Source: Paenibacillus sp. FJAT-29882
GTDB lineage: Bacteria > Bacillota > Bacilli > Bacillales > DSM-1321
Length of the DNA: 64,000 nt
Assembly: GCF_001510645.1 (NCBI RefSeq)
Contig: NZ_LMVB01000001.1
Span: 1,292,436 to 1,356,435, forward strand
Reading direction: 5' to 3'
Below the pieces are notes generated by a model, which worked only from the letters and a program-made list of their open reading frames with translations, had not been told where the DNA came from and made no database searches. Below, one piece after another: positions 45,761-54,335 of the stretch. Positions within the stretch are counted from its first letter, which is position 1, and each line of letters opens with the position of its first letter. Both the position numbers and the translations under genes were made by a program.

Positions 45761-46852
45761 TTGCCATATATTTTATCAACATCACATATCCAGCTTCCTT
45801 ATTTATTTGCTCAAGAAAAATTAATGGAATTTTCACGTGAAATATTTGGTTCTACTTTTAAAGATATTGATCGGTTATTGCGGGCATTTAAAAATGGACA
45901 AGTGGATACGCGTTATTTTATTAAAGATTTGGATTGGTTTAAACAAGATCATACATTCGAAGAACGAAACAATGCTTTTATTGAGGGTGCTGTGACATAT
46001 GGAACTAAAGCCATTCAAAGCTGTCTATCTAATGCAACTTTTTTGAAACAAGAAGTAGCATTACAAGAAATTGAAGCGATTTTTTTCGTAACAAGTTCAG
46101 GCATAGCGACGCCAACCATTGATGCACGAATTATGAATATTCTTCCTTTCTCCCCTCATACGAAGAGAATACCGCTATGGGGGTTAGGTTGTGCAGGAGG
46201 TGCGTCCGGGTTGTCTCGAGCCTTCGAGTATTGCAAGGCATTTCCAGAAGCAAAAGTGCTTGTTCTATCTGTCGAGCTATGTAGCCTGTCTTTTCAAAGG
46301 AATGATCGGTCGAAAAGTAACTTAATCGGCTCATCTTTGTTTTCAGATGGAGCTGCATGCACTCTTATTTGCGGTGATGATGTTGCACGTAAAAAAATAA
46401 GTCAAGTAAAACGAGTCCCTAAAATACTGTCTACACAGTCCACTTTAATGCCAGATTCATTAGATGTCATGGGCTGGGACGTGAAAAATGAAGGCCTTCA
46501 TGTTATTTTTTCAAAAGATATACCGACGATTATTAGCAATTGGTTGAGTCCGAATGTAGACGTTTTTCTCGAGAAAAACGATATGAACCAGCAAGATATT
46601 CGCCATTTCATTGCCCACCCAGGCGGTAAGAAAGTAATTGATGCGTATTGTGAATCATTAGGATTTCATGAGGAAATGGTGAAGATTTCGATGGAAGTGT
46701 TAAGAGAGTATGGTAATATGTCTTCTGCCACCATTCTTTATGTGCTAGAGAAATTTATGGAACAAGATATAAGCGAAGGAGAATATGGTCTTGCGGCTGC
46801 GCTTGGGCCTGGCTTTAGTTCAGAATTACTATTAATGAGGTGGGAAGAATGA
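45761..46852 (+). CDS. bpsA: Type III polyketide synthase BpsA (alkylpyrone synthase)
   Basis: A chalcone-synthase-like enzyme of 363 residues that condenses fatty acyl-CoA with malonyl-CoA to alkylpyrones in Bacillus. The catalytic triad is visible: C144 in WGLGCAGGASG, His in AHPGGKKVIDAY and Asn in YGNMSSATILY. Start TTG 45761 follows GGAGGTGG; GTG 45752 is also in frame but lies within that site. Its stop overlaps bpsB by 4 nt. A Fur box upstream suggests iron control. Confidence 0.92.
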   Translation: MPYILSTSHIQLPYLFAQEKLMEFSREIFGSTFKDIDRLLRAFKNGQVDTRYFIKDLDWFKQDHTFEERNNAFIEGAVTYGTKAIQSCLSNATFLKQEVALQEIEAIFFVTSSGIATPTIDARIMNILPFSPHTKRIPLWGLGCAGGASGLSRAFEYCKAFPEAKVLVLSVELCSLSFQRNDRSKSNLIGSSLFSDGAACTLICGDDVARKKISQVKRVPKILSTQSTLMPDSLDVMGWDVKNEGLHVIFSKDIPTIISNWLSPNVDVFLEKNDMNQQDIRHFIAHPGGKKVIDAYCESLGFHEEMVKISMEVLREYGNMSSATILYVLEKFMEQDISEGEYGLAAALGPGFSSELLLMRWEE

Positions 46853-47385
46853 CATTGCTACTATTTATTACTCTGCTCGCGGTACAGCGACTAAGCGAAC
46901 TTGTATTGGCGAGATATAACGAAGATCGTTTAAAGGCGAAAGGGGGGCTTGAGTTCGGTAGCTCCCATTATCCATGGATTGTCCTTATGCATCTTGGGTT
47001 CTTTTCGTCATTCATTGCAGAGGTCAATTTTCTTGATAAAAATGTCTCGGCAATATGGCCTTTTTGGCTAAGTATATTTTTACTAGTACAGATTGGAAGA
47101 GTCTGGGTCATTGCATCACTTGGACCGTATTGGAATACGAAAATTATCGTTCTGCCAGATGTAGAGGTTATTGCGAAAGGACCCTATAAATATGTAAAAC
47201 ATCCGAACTATATCATTGTTGCAACAGAGATCCTAGTCATATCATTCCTATATAATGCCTTTGTCACAGCAACATTGTTCACATGTCTAAATGCATGGGC
47301 AATGTCAGTTCGAATTCCAATTGAAGAAAGAGCATTGAAGAATTTAACAAGCTATTCCACCGTTTTCCAAAAAAATAAAAAATAA
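46849..47385 (+). CDS. bpsB: BpsB/YpbQ, isoprenylcysteine methyltransferase-type membrane enzyme
   Basis: A 178-residue membrane protein of the ICMT family with about four hydrophobic helices and the C-terminal cofactor motif GPYKYVKHPNYIIVATEI (about 112-129). In B. subtilis the partner YpbQ (BpsB) methylates the alkylpyrones made by BpsA. ATG 46849 overlaps the bpsA stop codon (ATGA), so the two are translationally coupled. The ribosome site is AGGTGGGAAG. Confidence 0.9.
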   Translation: MTLLLFITLLAVQRLSELVLARYNEDRLKAKGGLEFGSSHYPWIVLMHLGFFSSFIAEVNFLDKNVSAIWPFWLSIFLLVQIGRVWVIASLGPYWNTKIIVLPDVEVIAKGPYKYVKHPNYIIVATEILVISFLYNAFVTATLFTCLNAWAMSVRIPIEERALKNLTSYSTVFQKNKK

Positions 47386-47397
47386 TAAAAATCTTAT

Positions 47398-47452
47398 TGA
47401 AAATGATTATCGTTCGTGATAAGATCTCTATATAAGATGAAAATGATTATCA
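47398..47452 (+). promoter_or_regulatory. Two tandem predicted Fur boxes with an embedded promoter
   Basis: TGAAAATGATTATCG (47398-47412) and TGAAAATGATTATCA (47438-47452) match the 7-1-7 Fur motif TGATAAT-N-ATTATCA at 13 and 14 of 15 positions. Between them TTATCG (47407) and TATAAG (47431), 18-nt spacer, could be a promoter. They lie 45-100 nt before the 54-codon gene. Confidence 0.75.
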
Positions 47453-47496
47453 ATTGAGACAACTATAAATTAATTTATATAAGGATGGTGTATAAA

Positions 47497-47661
47497 ATGG
47501 TCTGGTTTTTTGTTTTACTAACAGTTGTTACATATAGCTTTGTGATGAAATATGTGTTAAGTCATGTTGCAAGCTCTAAGAAAGCACAAAAAGGTCCGGC
47601 AATGAAACAAAACATAACGAAAAATAACCAAACATACATCCCGACACCGACAACCAGGTAA
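47497..47661 (+). CDS. Putative Fur-regulated 54-residue basic membrane peptide
   Basis: ATG 47497 follows AAGGATGG. The product has one hydrophobic helix (about residues 2-24) and a basic, Lys/Asn/Gln-rich C-terminal half (SSKKAQKG, MKQNITKN) ending TPTTR. A terminator directly at the stop codon and two Fur boxes upstream define a compact monocistronic unit. I do not recognise a named family; it is unlike the B. subtilis Fur-regulated FbpA/FbpB as I remember them. It may be an iron-starvation membrane peptide. Confidence 0.65.
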   Translation: MVWFFVLLTVVTYSFVMKYVLSHVASSKKAQKGPAMKQNITKNNQTYIPTPTTR

Positions 47662-47681
47662 TATACTTGGTTGTTTTTTTA
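47652..47681 (+). terminator. Terminator overlapping the stop codon of the 54-residue gene
   Basis: AACCAGGTAATATACTTGGTT forms a stem (AACCAGG/ACTTGGTT) followed by GTTTTTTT. Confidence 0.75.
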
Positions 47682-47824
47682 TTCTTTTCTTTAATTCATT
47701 TCCAAACATATGAATAATTAACGAAATCGTTTACAATTAAAAGACAAGCTTGTATTGAATTTTCCATTTAATAATACATATGATAAATCGTAATTATACA
47801 ACGATATTTAAGGGGAAGAGATGA

Positions 47825-50800
47825 ATGGTTTACACTGATACAACACTAACTTACAACTTCACTGACTTAATGTCCTTATACGAAAAACTTTCTGCAGAGG
47901 GAGATCAAACGAATGCAGAGAAAATAAAAGAACTTTTGCTAAAATCTCAGAAAGAAGAATATGTGATAGCGTTCTGCGGGCACTTCTCAGCAGGAAAATC
48001 AAGTATGATTAATTTCTTATTAAATAAACAATTGCTTCCATCGAGCCCAATCCCGACAAGTGCGAATACGGTGAAAGTTCAAAAAGGTGAAGGCTTTGCA
48101 AAGGTCTATTATCGTAACCGTAAACCTGTAATATTTCCTGCTCCATATGATTACGCTGCTGTTAAGAATTTTGCAAAAGATGGTGATACCGTATCCTCTA
48201 TTACAATTAGCTCGAAGGATTTTCCTTTACCTGATACTTGTGTGATTATGGATACACCTGGTATCGATTCAACAGATGATGCTCACCGAATTTCAACGGA
48301 GTCCGCCCTTCATTTAGCCGACGTCGTTTTTTATGTGATGGATTATAATCATGTTCAATCAGAAGTGAACTTTCTTTTTACGAGGGAACTGACAGAAGCG
48401 GGCAAGTCTCTCTATCTAATGGTCAATATGATTGATAAACACGATGAAAACGAACTAAGTTTTGAAACATTTAAACAATCCGCTCGTGATGCTTTCGCGG
48501 CTTGGGGTGTCATTCCCGATGGTATGTTTTTCACATCCATTCGTGATTTGACGAATTCTCATAATGATGTTGAAGCCGTCCGGCAATTTATTGGTACTTT
48601 AGTTCAAAATAAAGAAACAAATCGTGAGCATACCCTAATTGTTTCTACGAAAAGAGTAATCAATCAGCATCTTAGTTGGTTAAAGGATAAATATGAGGAG
48701 GCGCATTCAGAAGAACTTGAGTCATTATATAGCCTTCCTGATACTGAAAGAGCCGTGATAACAGAAAATGTGAATCTACTTCTTCAGGAAAAACATGAAT
48801 TAGTTCGTAATATAGAACTGGTGAAAGAAAACTTTGCTCAAGGGACACAATCTATCATAAAAAATGCCATACTCATGCCTGCAGGAACCCGCGAATTGGC
48901 CAATCAATTCCTAGATTCCACGCAGAAAGACTTTAAAACGGGTCTGTTTTTCACAAAGAAAAAAACAGAACAAGAACGTCAAGAACGAAGACAAGTGTTT
49001 CTAACAGATATACAGGAAAAAGTCAAAACACAGTTAGAATGGCATATTAAAGAGCAAGCTGTCCAAACGGTGGCTGCGTCTGGCGTCCATGATGCGCTGA
49101 TGGAACAAACTGCACAGAGCCTACACGTAGAGATTACGGAATCCTTATTAACTAGTTTACTTAAGGGGCAAGTCCAAATTACGGGAGAATATGTATTAAA
49201 TTATACAAATGAGCTTTCTGAAGCAATTAAAAGAGAAGCAAGAAAATCGTGTGAACAATTCATGGATCAACTTTCTCAAAAAATGCTGGAAAAGAACGAG
49301 CGGCGCACTCAGGAATTAGATGTTGAATTGAAGCGGTTTTCATCGTACCAATATGCGTTAATTTTGGTCAATGCGATGGAAAAAGAACTCCAAGAAGAAA
49401 AAGACCAGCTTGCTAAAATACTTGCAGGTAATGGAAACCGACAGCCTCAAGTAGAACAAATATTGGCAGCTTGGCTGAAAGAAGAAAATGAAGCAGAAAG
49501 AAAAATAACCGTTCAAGAGGAAATTCAACAGCAGAATAAGGTTGAAAAGAAGAAGAAAAAGGAAGAAGTTCCTTTAGGTCGAGTAGAATCGCAAGTAGCA
49601 ACCAAGCGAATCAGTTCGAAAGATAAACTACACCAAACAGCTGTTAGTTTGTCGGGAGTCGCAAATTTGATTTCACCTTTAAAAGGTTTTCAATCTTTAT
49701 ATAAAGAATTAAAGGAAAAATCTAAACGACTTGAAAATCAAACGTTTACTGTTGCTTTATTTGGTGCTTTCAGTGCAGGGAAATCTTCCTTTGCCAACGC
49801 ATTGATGGGAGAAAGCGTACTCCCTGTTTCACCAAACCCGACAACAGCGGCAATCAATAAAATTATGGCAGCAGATCAAGCCCATAAGCATGGGACTGCA
49901 TCCGTCAAGCTTAAAACGGAAGCCATGCTCCTTGAAGATGTGAATGTAGCGCTCGCTGTTTTTGCAGAAAAAGCAGCAAATCTAGATGAAGCGCATCATC
50001 TTTCTAAAGTCATTATCGAAAAAAACAGCAAAACTGAAACGGGTAAAACACAATTGTCATTTTTACGTGCTTTTCACGCAGGATTGCTGCAATACAAAAG
50101 CGAGCTTGGTACGACTTTGACTGTGGATTTGGCTGGATTTCGTCAATTTGCTGCCGAAGAGATGAAGTCTTGTCTGGTTGATTTAATTGAATTATATTAC
50201 GACTGTGAATGGACGAGGCAAGGCATGGTATTAGTAGATACACCTGGGGCAGATTCGATTAATGCCCGACATACCGATGCCGCATTTGAATACATTAAGA
50301 ACTCTGATGCAGTTCTGTTCGTAACCTACTATAATCATCCATTTTCAAAAGCTGATCGTGAATTTCTCATCCAACTTGGCCGAGTGAAGGACTCCTTTGC
50401 GATGGATAAAATGTTCTTCATTGTCAATGCCGCTGATTTAGCAGAGTCACAAGATGAGATCATTGAGGTCAAAGAGTATGTAGAAGATGAATTGTCTGGT
50501 TTTGGTATCCGTTTTCCGAAGCTATTTGCGCTAAGCAGTAAAGGTGCTTTAGGAGAAAAGCAGAAACAAGGCTCGTTTTCCCATCCTTTTCTTCCAGACA
50601 GTGGCATTGTCAAATTTGAAGCCCAGTTTCATGCGTTTATCGAACATGACCTAATGGATCTTGCTTTAAAATCAGCAAAAGCTGCCATGATTCGGGCTGA
50701 GGAGCTATTGATGGATGTTATTATCACATCTAAGCAAGATAAAGAAACGAAGCGAAAAGCATTGCTCAAGCAAAAGGTAGATTTTCAAAAAATGACAAAA

Positions 50801-51514
50801 ATTGTGCAGGGAATGAGCGGTGAAACCGATAAACAACGTTTGAAAAAAGAACTCGATGAGCTGATCTTTTATAGCAAACAGCGAGTGTTTTTCCGATTTG
50901 CTGATTTTTTCAAAGAATCCTTTAATCCAGCTGTATTAAAAGATGATGGACAGGATGTGAAAGTCGTCTTGAAACAATCGTTAATCAGTTTATTAGAAGC
51001 ATTAGGTTTTGATTTTGCTCAAGAAATGCGAGCAACCGCTTTAAGAGCTGAATTATACGTGAATAAGCTCGTTTTAGAAAAGCAAAAATCGATGATGGAG
51101 CAAATTCAAAAGGTAAAGAAGAACATAGCCCTAAAACCGTATGAATCACAAAATGGTCCAATTATTGAATTCAAGCGTGCGTTTATTGGGCTAACAGAGA
51201 ATGAATTTAAAAAAGAACTTGCCTTATTTAAGAACCCAAAAACATTCTTTGAGAAAAATGAAAAAGTCAAAATGAATGATGCGCTAAAAGAAAAGTTGGA
51301 TAAACCAGCACTTGATTATGTGAATGCAAAAAGGGAGCAGTTAAATGAAAGCTATCAAGAGCATCTTGCGCAACAATTGATTTTGCTGCAAAAAAATAGT
51401 GAAGCAGAACTCACTGAAATTTTTGCAGGTCTACAAGCTGCTCTTGAAGAAACGATTGATATTCCCCGCTATGAACAAATTGTAGAAGAAGTTAAACGTT
51501 TAAATCAAAAGTAA
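47825..51514 (+). CDS. dynA: Two-headed dynamin-like GTPase DynA
   Basis: A 1229-residue bacterial dynamin made by internal duplication, which fuses and protects membranes. The first GTPase has the P-loop GHFSAGKSS from residue 52 and DTPG at 143; the second has GAFSAGKSS from 647 and DTPG at 805. Between and after them lie long helical stalk regions with several coiled coils, including a charged stretch at about 555-590 (KKKKKEE). ATG 47825 follows TTAAGGGGAAGAGA. B. subtilis DynA (YpbR) is of similar length (~1190). The call of two intact heads is read directly. Confidence 0.95.
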   Translation: MVYTDTTLTYNFTDLMSLYEKLSAEGDQTNAEKIKELLLKSQKEEYVIAFCGHFSAGKSSMINFLLNKQLLPSSPIPTSANTVKVQKGEGFAKVYYRNRKPVIFPAPYDYAAVKNFAKDGDTVSSITISSKDFPLPDTCVIMDTPGIDSTDDAHRISTESALHLADVVFYVMDYNHVQSEVNFLFTRELTEAGKSLYLMVNMIDKHDENELSFETFKQSARDAFAAWGVIPDGMFFTSIRDLTNSHNDVEAVRQFIGTLVQNKETNREHTLIVSTKRVINQHLSWLKDKYEEAHSEELESLYSLPDTERAVITENVNLLLQEKHELVRNIELVKENFAQGTQSIIKNAILMPAGTRELANQFLDSTQKDFKTGLFFTKKKTEQERQERRQVFLTDIQEKVKTQLEWHIKEQAVQTVAASGVHDALMEQTAQSLHVEITESLLTSLLKGQVQITGEYVLNYTNELSEAIKREARKSCEQFMDQLSQKMLEKNERRTQELDVELKRFSSYQYALILVNAMEKELQEEKDQLAKILAGNGNRQPQVEQILAAWLKEENEAERKITVQEEIQQQNKVEKKKKKEEVPLGRVESQVATKRISSKDKLHQTAVSLSGVANLISPLKGFQSLYKELKEKSKRLENQTFTVALFGAFSAGKSSFANALMGESVLPVSPNPTTAAINKIMAADQAHKHGTASVKLKTEAMLLEDVNVALAVFAEKAANLDEAHHLSKVIIEKNSKTETGKTQLSFLRAFHAGLLQYKSELGTTLTVDLAGFRQFAAEEMKSCLVDLIELYYDCEWTRQGMVLVDTPGADSINARHTDAAFEYIKNSDAVLFVTYYNHPFSKADREFLIQLGRVKDSFAMDKMFFIVNAADLAESQDEIIEVKEYVEDELSGFGIRFPKLFALSSKGALGEKQKQGSFSHPFLPDSGIVKFEAQFHAFIEHDLMDLALKSAKAAMIRAEELLMDVIITSKQDKETKRKALLKQKVDFQKMTKIVQGMSGETDKQRLKKELDELIFYSKQRVFFRFADFFKESFNPAVLKDDGQDVKVVLKQSLISLLEALGFDFAQEMRATALRAELYVNKLVLEKQKSMMEQIQKVKKNIALKPYESQNGPIIEFKRAFIGLTENEFKKELALFKNPKTFFEKNEKVKMNDALKEKLDKPALDYVNAKREQLNESYQEHLAQQLILLQKNSEAELTEIFAGLQAALEETIDIPRYEQIVEEVKRLNQK

Positions 51515-51573
51515 GGCAAAAAATGCGGGGGCTGACCCTTGAAACAACCCTAATTAAAGGAGCAAACAAAAAA

Positions 51574-52410
51574 ATGTCATATTTGATTGAAACGTATGAA
51601 TTATTGGAAGCAATGAAAGCTGAAGAAATTAGAATTGTCGATTGCCGATTTAAGCTTAGTGAACCTTCATACGGCAGAGAACGTTATAACAAAGAACATA
51701 TTTCTGGAGCTGTGTATTTCCATCTTGAAGAAGATATGTCAGGATCGGTGGGTACCCATGGTGGCAGACACCCGCTGCCTAATCTTGATGAATTTAAACA
51801 AAAGCTTGAAGAAGCGGGAATTGGGAATAACACAAGAGTGGTCGCTTATGATGGTGGAGAAGGAGCCTTTGCCTCAAGATTTGTTTGGATGCTATCCTAC
51901 CTAGGGCATAAGCATGCGCAAATTCTAAATGGCGGCTACCCTGCATGGAAACGAGCAGGGGGAAGAGTGGACGGAGAGTTGCCTCATTACAATAAACAAA
52001 CTTTCGAAGTTGTGACTGATTCTACCATTCTTGCTACATATGCTGAAGTGAAAGAATATGTGAATCGCAAGCCGAATGAAGTTACTCTGCTTGATTCTCG
52101 GGAAGAAAGACGTTATATGGGAATAGAAGAGCCAATTGATAAAGTTGCCGGACATATCCCATTTGCACTTAATGAAATGTGGAATGATGGAATAAAAGAT
52201 GGCTCATTTTTATCTGCTGAAAAACAACGAGAAAGATTTGCTGAATTAAGCAATACTCAATCAGTGATCGTGTATTGTGGCTCAGGTGTCACAGCCGCGC
52301 CGAATTATATTGCACTAAAAGAAGCAGGATTTGAACAAGTTAAGCTATACGTGGGAAGCTTTAGTGATTGGATTTCTTATGAGGAGAATGAGGTTGCTAA
52401 GAAAAGCTGA
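51574..52410 (+). CDS. Rhodanese-type sulfurtransferase (thiosulfate/mercaptopyruvate)
   Basis: A 278-residue protein with two rhodanese domains: an inactive N-terminal one (about 5-125, with LVDCRF-like IVDCRFKL) and a C-terminal one with the active-site loop CGSGVTA starting at C235. The loop resembles that of 3-mercaptopyruvate sulfurtransferases (CGSGVTA). I chose ATG 51574 after TAAAGGAGCAAAC; the frame is open to 51523 through a GGGGCTGACCC remnant. The physiological donor is not certain. Confidence 0.88.
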   Translation: MSYLIETYELLEAMKAEEIRIVDCRFKLSEPSYGRERYNKEHISGAVYFHLEEDMSGSVGTHGGRHPLPNLDEFKQKLEEAGIGNNTRVVAYDGGEGAFASRFVWMLSYLGHKHAQILNGGYPAWKRAGGRVDGELPHYNKQTFEVVTDSTILATYAEVKEYVNRKPNEVTLLDSREERRYMGIEEPIDKVAGHIPFALNEMWNDGIKDGSFLSAEKQRERFAELSNTQSVIVYCGSGVTAAPNYIALKEAGFEQVKLYVGSFSDWISYEENEVAKKS

Positions 52411-52411
52411 C

Positions 52412-52465
52412 TTTATCTCGCATTAACGGGCAGTAAGCCCCGCCGATTAAAGTTTCACTTTATTT
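52412..52465. repeat. Repeat family A, short copy A5
   Basis: TTTATCTCGCATTAACGGGC, CAGTAAGCCCCGCC, then GATTAAAGTTTCACTTTATT. It starts one base after the sulfurtransferase stop codon. Confidence 0.8.
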
Positions 52466-52522
52466 TTATGAAACTAGTAATTATCCTGAAATAATAGTAG
52501 AGTAGTGTATGAGGTGATTGTT

Positions 52523-53404
52523 TTGGATGTAAAAGAAAAAGACCAGCTGCCATCCTTTTTGCTTGTCGATGGAATGGCGCTTTTATTTAGAGCATTTTAT
52601 GCAACAGCAGTAACCGGACAATTTATGATTAATTCGAAAGGCGTTCCAACGAATGCAGTTCAAGGTTTTCTTAAACATATGCTCATGGCTATTGATCATT
52701 TTTCACCAAGTCATGTTGCCGTTTGTTGGGATATGGGAAGTAAAACCTTCCGTAACGATTTATTCCCGGAATATAAGGCAAATCGATCGGAAGCACCGGT
52801 TGAGATGAGACCTCAGTTTGAGTTGGCAAAGGAAGCTGTTGAAGCATTTAGCATTCCTAACATTGGTGTTATTGGATATGAAGCAGATGATTGCATGGGG
52901 ACCATTGCCAAAACAGCTATGAATGAAAGTCATGTATCAATATTGACAGGTGATCAGGACATGCTGCAATTGATTGATGATCGCATTTCTGTTGTACTGC
53001 TTAAAAAAGGATATGGAAACTATGAAGTCCATAATGGCGAAAGCTTTTTTGAGTGGAAGGGTATTACACCAAAGCAAATGATTGATTTAAAAGCACTGAT
53101 GGGTGATACTGCGGATAATTATCCGGGAGTAAAAGGGATAGGAGAGAAGACAGCGTTAAAGTTGCTCATTCAATATGAAAATATTGAAGGTATTCTCAAT
53201 AATCTTGCATCACTTACAAAAACTCAACAAACAAAAATCCAAGATGCCGTTGACATGCTTCATTTATCAAGACAGCTCGCAGAAATTAAATGTGATGTTC
53301 CTATTTCATGTCCACTTGAAACGAGCGTTTATCGTTATGACCAGGAAAAGGTTAGAAAGCTAGCAGAAGACCATGAATTCAAAACGATTCAACGAATCAT
53401 CTAA
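52523..53404 (+). CDS. ypcP: 5'-3' exonuclease (YpcP, PolA-type)
   Basis: A 293-residue flap endonuclease/5' exonuclease related to the N-terminal domain of DNA polymerase I. Metal ligands and motifs: FLLVDGMALLFRAFYA, FRNDLFPEYKANR, EADDCMGT, LTGDQDMLQL and the helix-hairpin-helix GVKGIGEKTALKLL (about 197-211). I chose TTG 52523, placed 6 nt after GAGGTG; GTG 52505 is also in frame. It probably removes RNA primers and flaps. Confidence 0.9.
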   Translation: MDVKEKDQLPSFLLVDGMALLFRAFYATAVTGQFMINSKGVPTNAVQGFLKHMLMAIDHFSPSHVAVCWDMGSKTFRNDLFPEYKANRSEAPVEMRPQFELAKEAVEAFSIPNIGVIGYEADDCMGTIAKTAMNESHVSILTGDQDMLQLIDDRISVVLLKKGYGNYEVHNGESFFEWKGITPKQMIDLKALMGDTADNYPGVKGIGEKTALKLLIQYENIEGILNNLASLTKTQQTKIQDAVDMLHLSRQLAEIKCDVPISCPLETSVYRYDQEKVRKLAEDHEFKTIQRII

Positions 53405-53405
53405 T

Positions 53406-53450
53406 AAAAAACCGCATCCTAGGGTCCTATGATCCAGAATGCGGTTTTTT
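53406..53450. terminator. Bidirectional terminator after ypcP
   Basis: AAAAAACCGCAT (53406-53417) pairs with ATGCGGTTTTTT (53439-53450). The next 150 nt, up to repeat A6, hold nothing I recognise. Confidence 0.88.
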
Positions 53451-53599
53451 CCACAGTACATTTTACGAAAGATATAATTGGATCACTTGGGAAGTCGGTC
53501 TACTAGCAAAAACCCTCTTAATATATGCCAATTTTGATGGGGAGAATCCACGCTGATTGAGACTGCTCATGAGACTTTTATGTTATTGTTCGTTTAACT

Positions 53600-53758
53600 A
53601 TTATCCCACTCTTAACGGGCAGTAAGACCCCCACCTCAAGATTTTGAGCATGAAAAATGAAGATATGTGGGGGATCAAACTGCCCATAAAGATCCGATTG
53701 GTTCAACTAACCATCAGTGGGATGAGGAACCCCCCACTGATGGAAGATTCACTTTATT
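53600..53758. repeat. Repeat family A, copy A6 (~160 bp), touching the sspL stop codon
   Basis: It starts ATTATCCCACTCTTAACGGG, then CCCCCACCTCAAG as in A2, and ends CCCCCCACTGATGGAAG, TTCACTTTATT. Inside, CCCCCAC/GTGGGGG, GGGCAG/CTGCCC and CATCAGTGG/CCACTGATG hairpins are visible. Its last bases include the sspL stop codon on the other strand. Confidence 0.82.
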
Positions 53759-53888
53759 TATGATTTTCTTTCTTGGCTTTTTGTTCTAATTGCGATTTAG
53801 GACTTGTGTTGCCTTTGCCTCCACCTGAATACCCTTGAGGATTTACTCCGCTAAATGCATCATTGCCACGGTTGCGATTTTTGCTCAA
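53754..53888 (-). CDS. sspL: Small acid-soluble spore protein SspL
   Basis: A 44-residue basic protein. GVNPQGYSGG and the ending SPKSQLEQKAKKENHK align with the GVTPQG...PKTELEERAKKSN pattern of B. subtilis SspL. The start is TTG (minus strand 53888) behind GGAGGTGTTTTCA. SspL-type proteins are made in the forespore. The neighbourhood (ypcP, ypdQ, ypeP) is that of B. subtilis sspL. Repeat A6 ends at its stop codon. Confidence 0.82.
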   Translation of the reverse strand: MSKNRNRGNDAFSGVNPQGYSGGGKGNTSPKSQLEQKAKKENHK

Positions 53889-54013
53889 TGAAAACACCTC
53901 CTAGCTCTACTATTTCCTTAAAGTTCAAAAATAATATGGAAACTTTTGTCGAAAAATGGATAGTCAAATAGGGTGATTTAAGGTAATATGTAGAATGGAA
54001 AAGGATGGAGTGA

Positions 54014-54289
54014 ATGTTTGTGGAGAAAACAGTGGAGGAATATGTTTGTTTTCTAGAAGAAAAAGGCTTCACTTTTGGAGAAGATGCCATTGGCTTTATT
54101 TATTTCGGCCAGCGTTATACAAAAGCGAGCGATTTCCTTGTTAATATAGCCATAGAATTAACGTTAAAAGCACAAAAAAACTTCGATGGTAGCTTTTATA
54201 TTTCTTTACTGGAAACCATGAAGAGAAATAAGATAGCCAGTCGTTCTAAAGCTGAACGATTTGCCCGTGAACAGGGATTGTTAAATTAG
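54014..54289 (+). CDS. Hypothetical 91-residue protein (possibly DUF6123)
   Basis: A small soluble, helical protein. It begins at ATG 54014 after AAGGATGGAGTGA (GTG 54020 is an alternative). Visible features are EKTVEEYVCFLEEKGFTFGEDAIGF-type helices and a basic C-terminus (RNKIASRSKAERFAREQG). I think it belongs to the DUF6123 group of Bacillaceae but am not certain. It is divergent from sspL and convergent with the EamA gene. Confidence 0.6.
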   Translation: MFVEKTVEEYVCFLEEKGFTFGEDAIGFIYFGQRYTKASDFLVNIAIELTLKAQKNFDGSFYISLLETMKRNKIASRSKAERFAREQGLLN

Positions 54290-54335
54290 ATAGAATGGTG
54301 AAATGAAAGCTACTTGAATTGTTAGCTAAGCCGCC

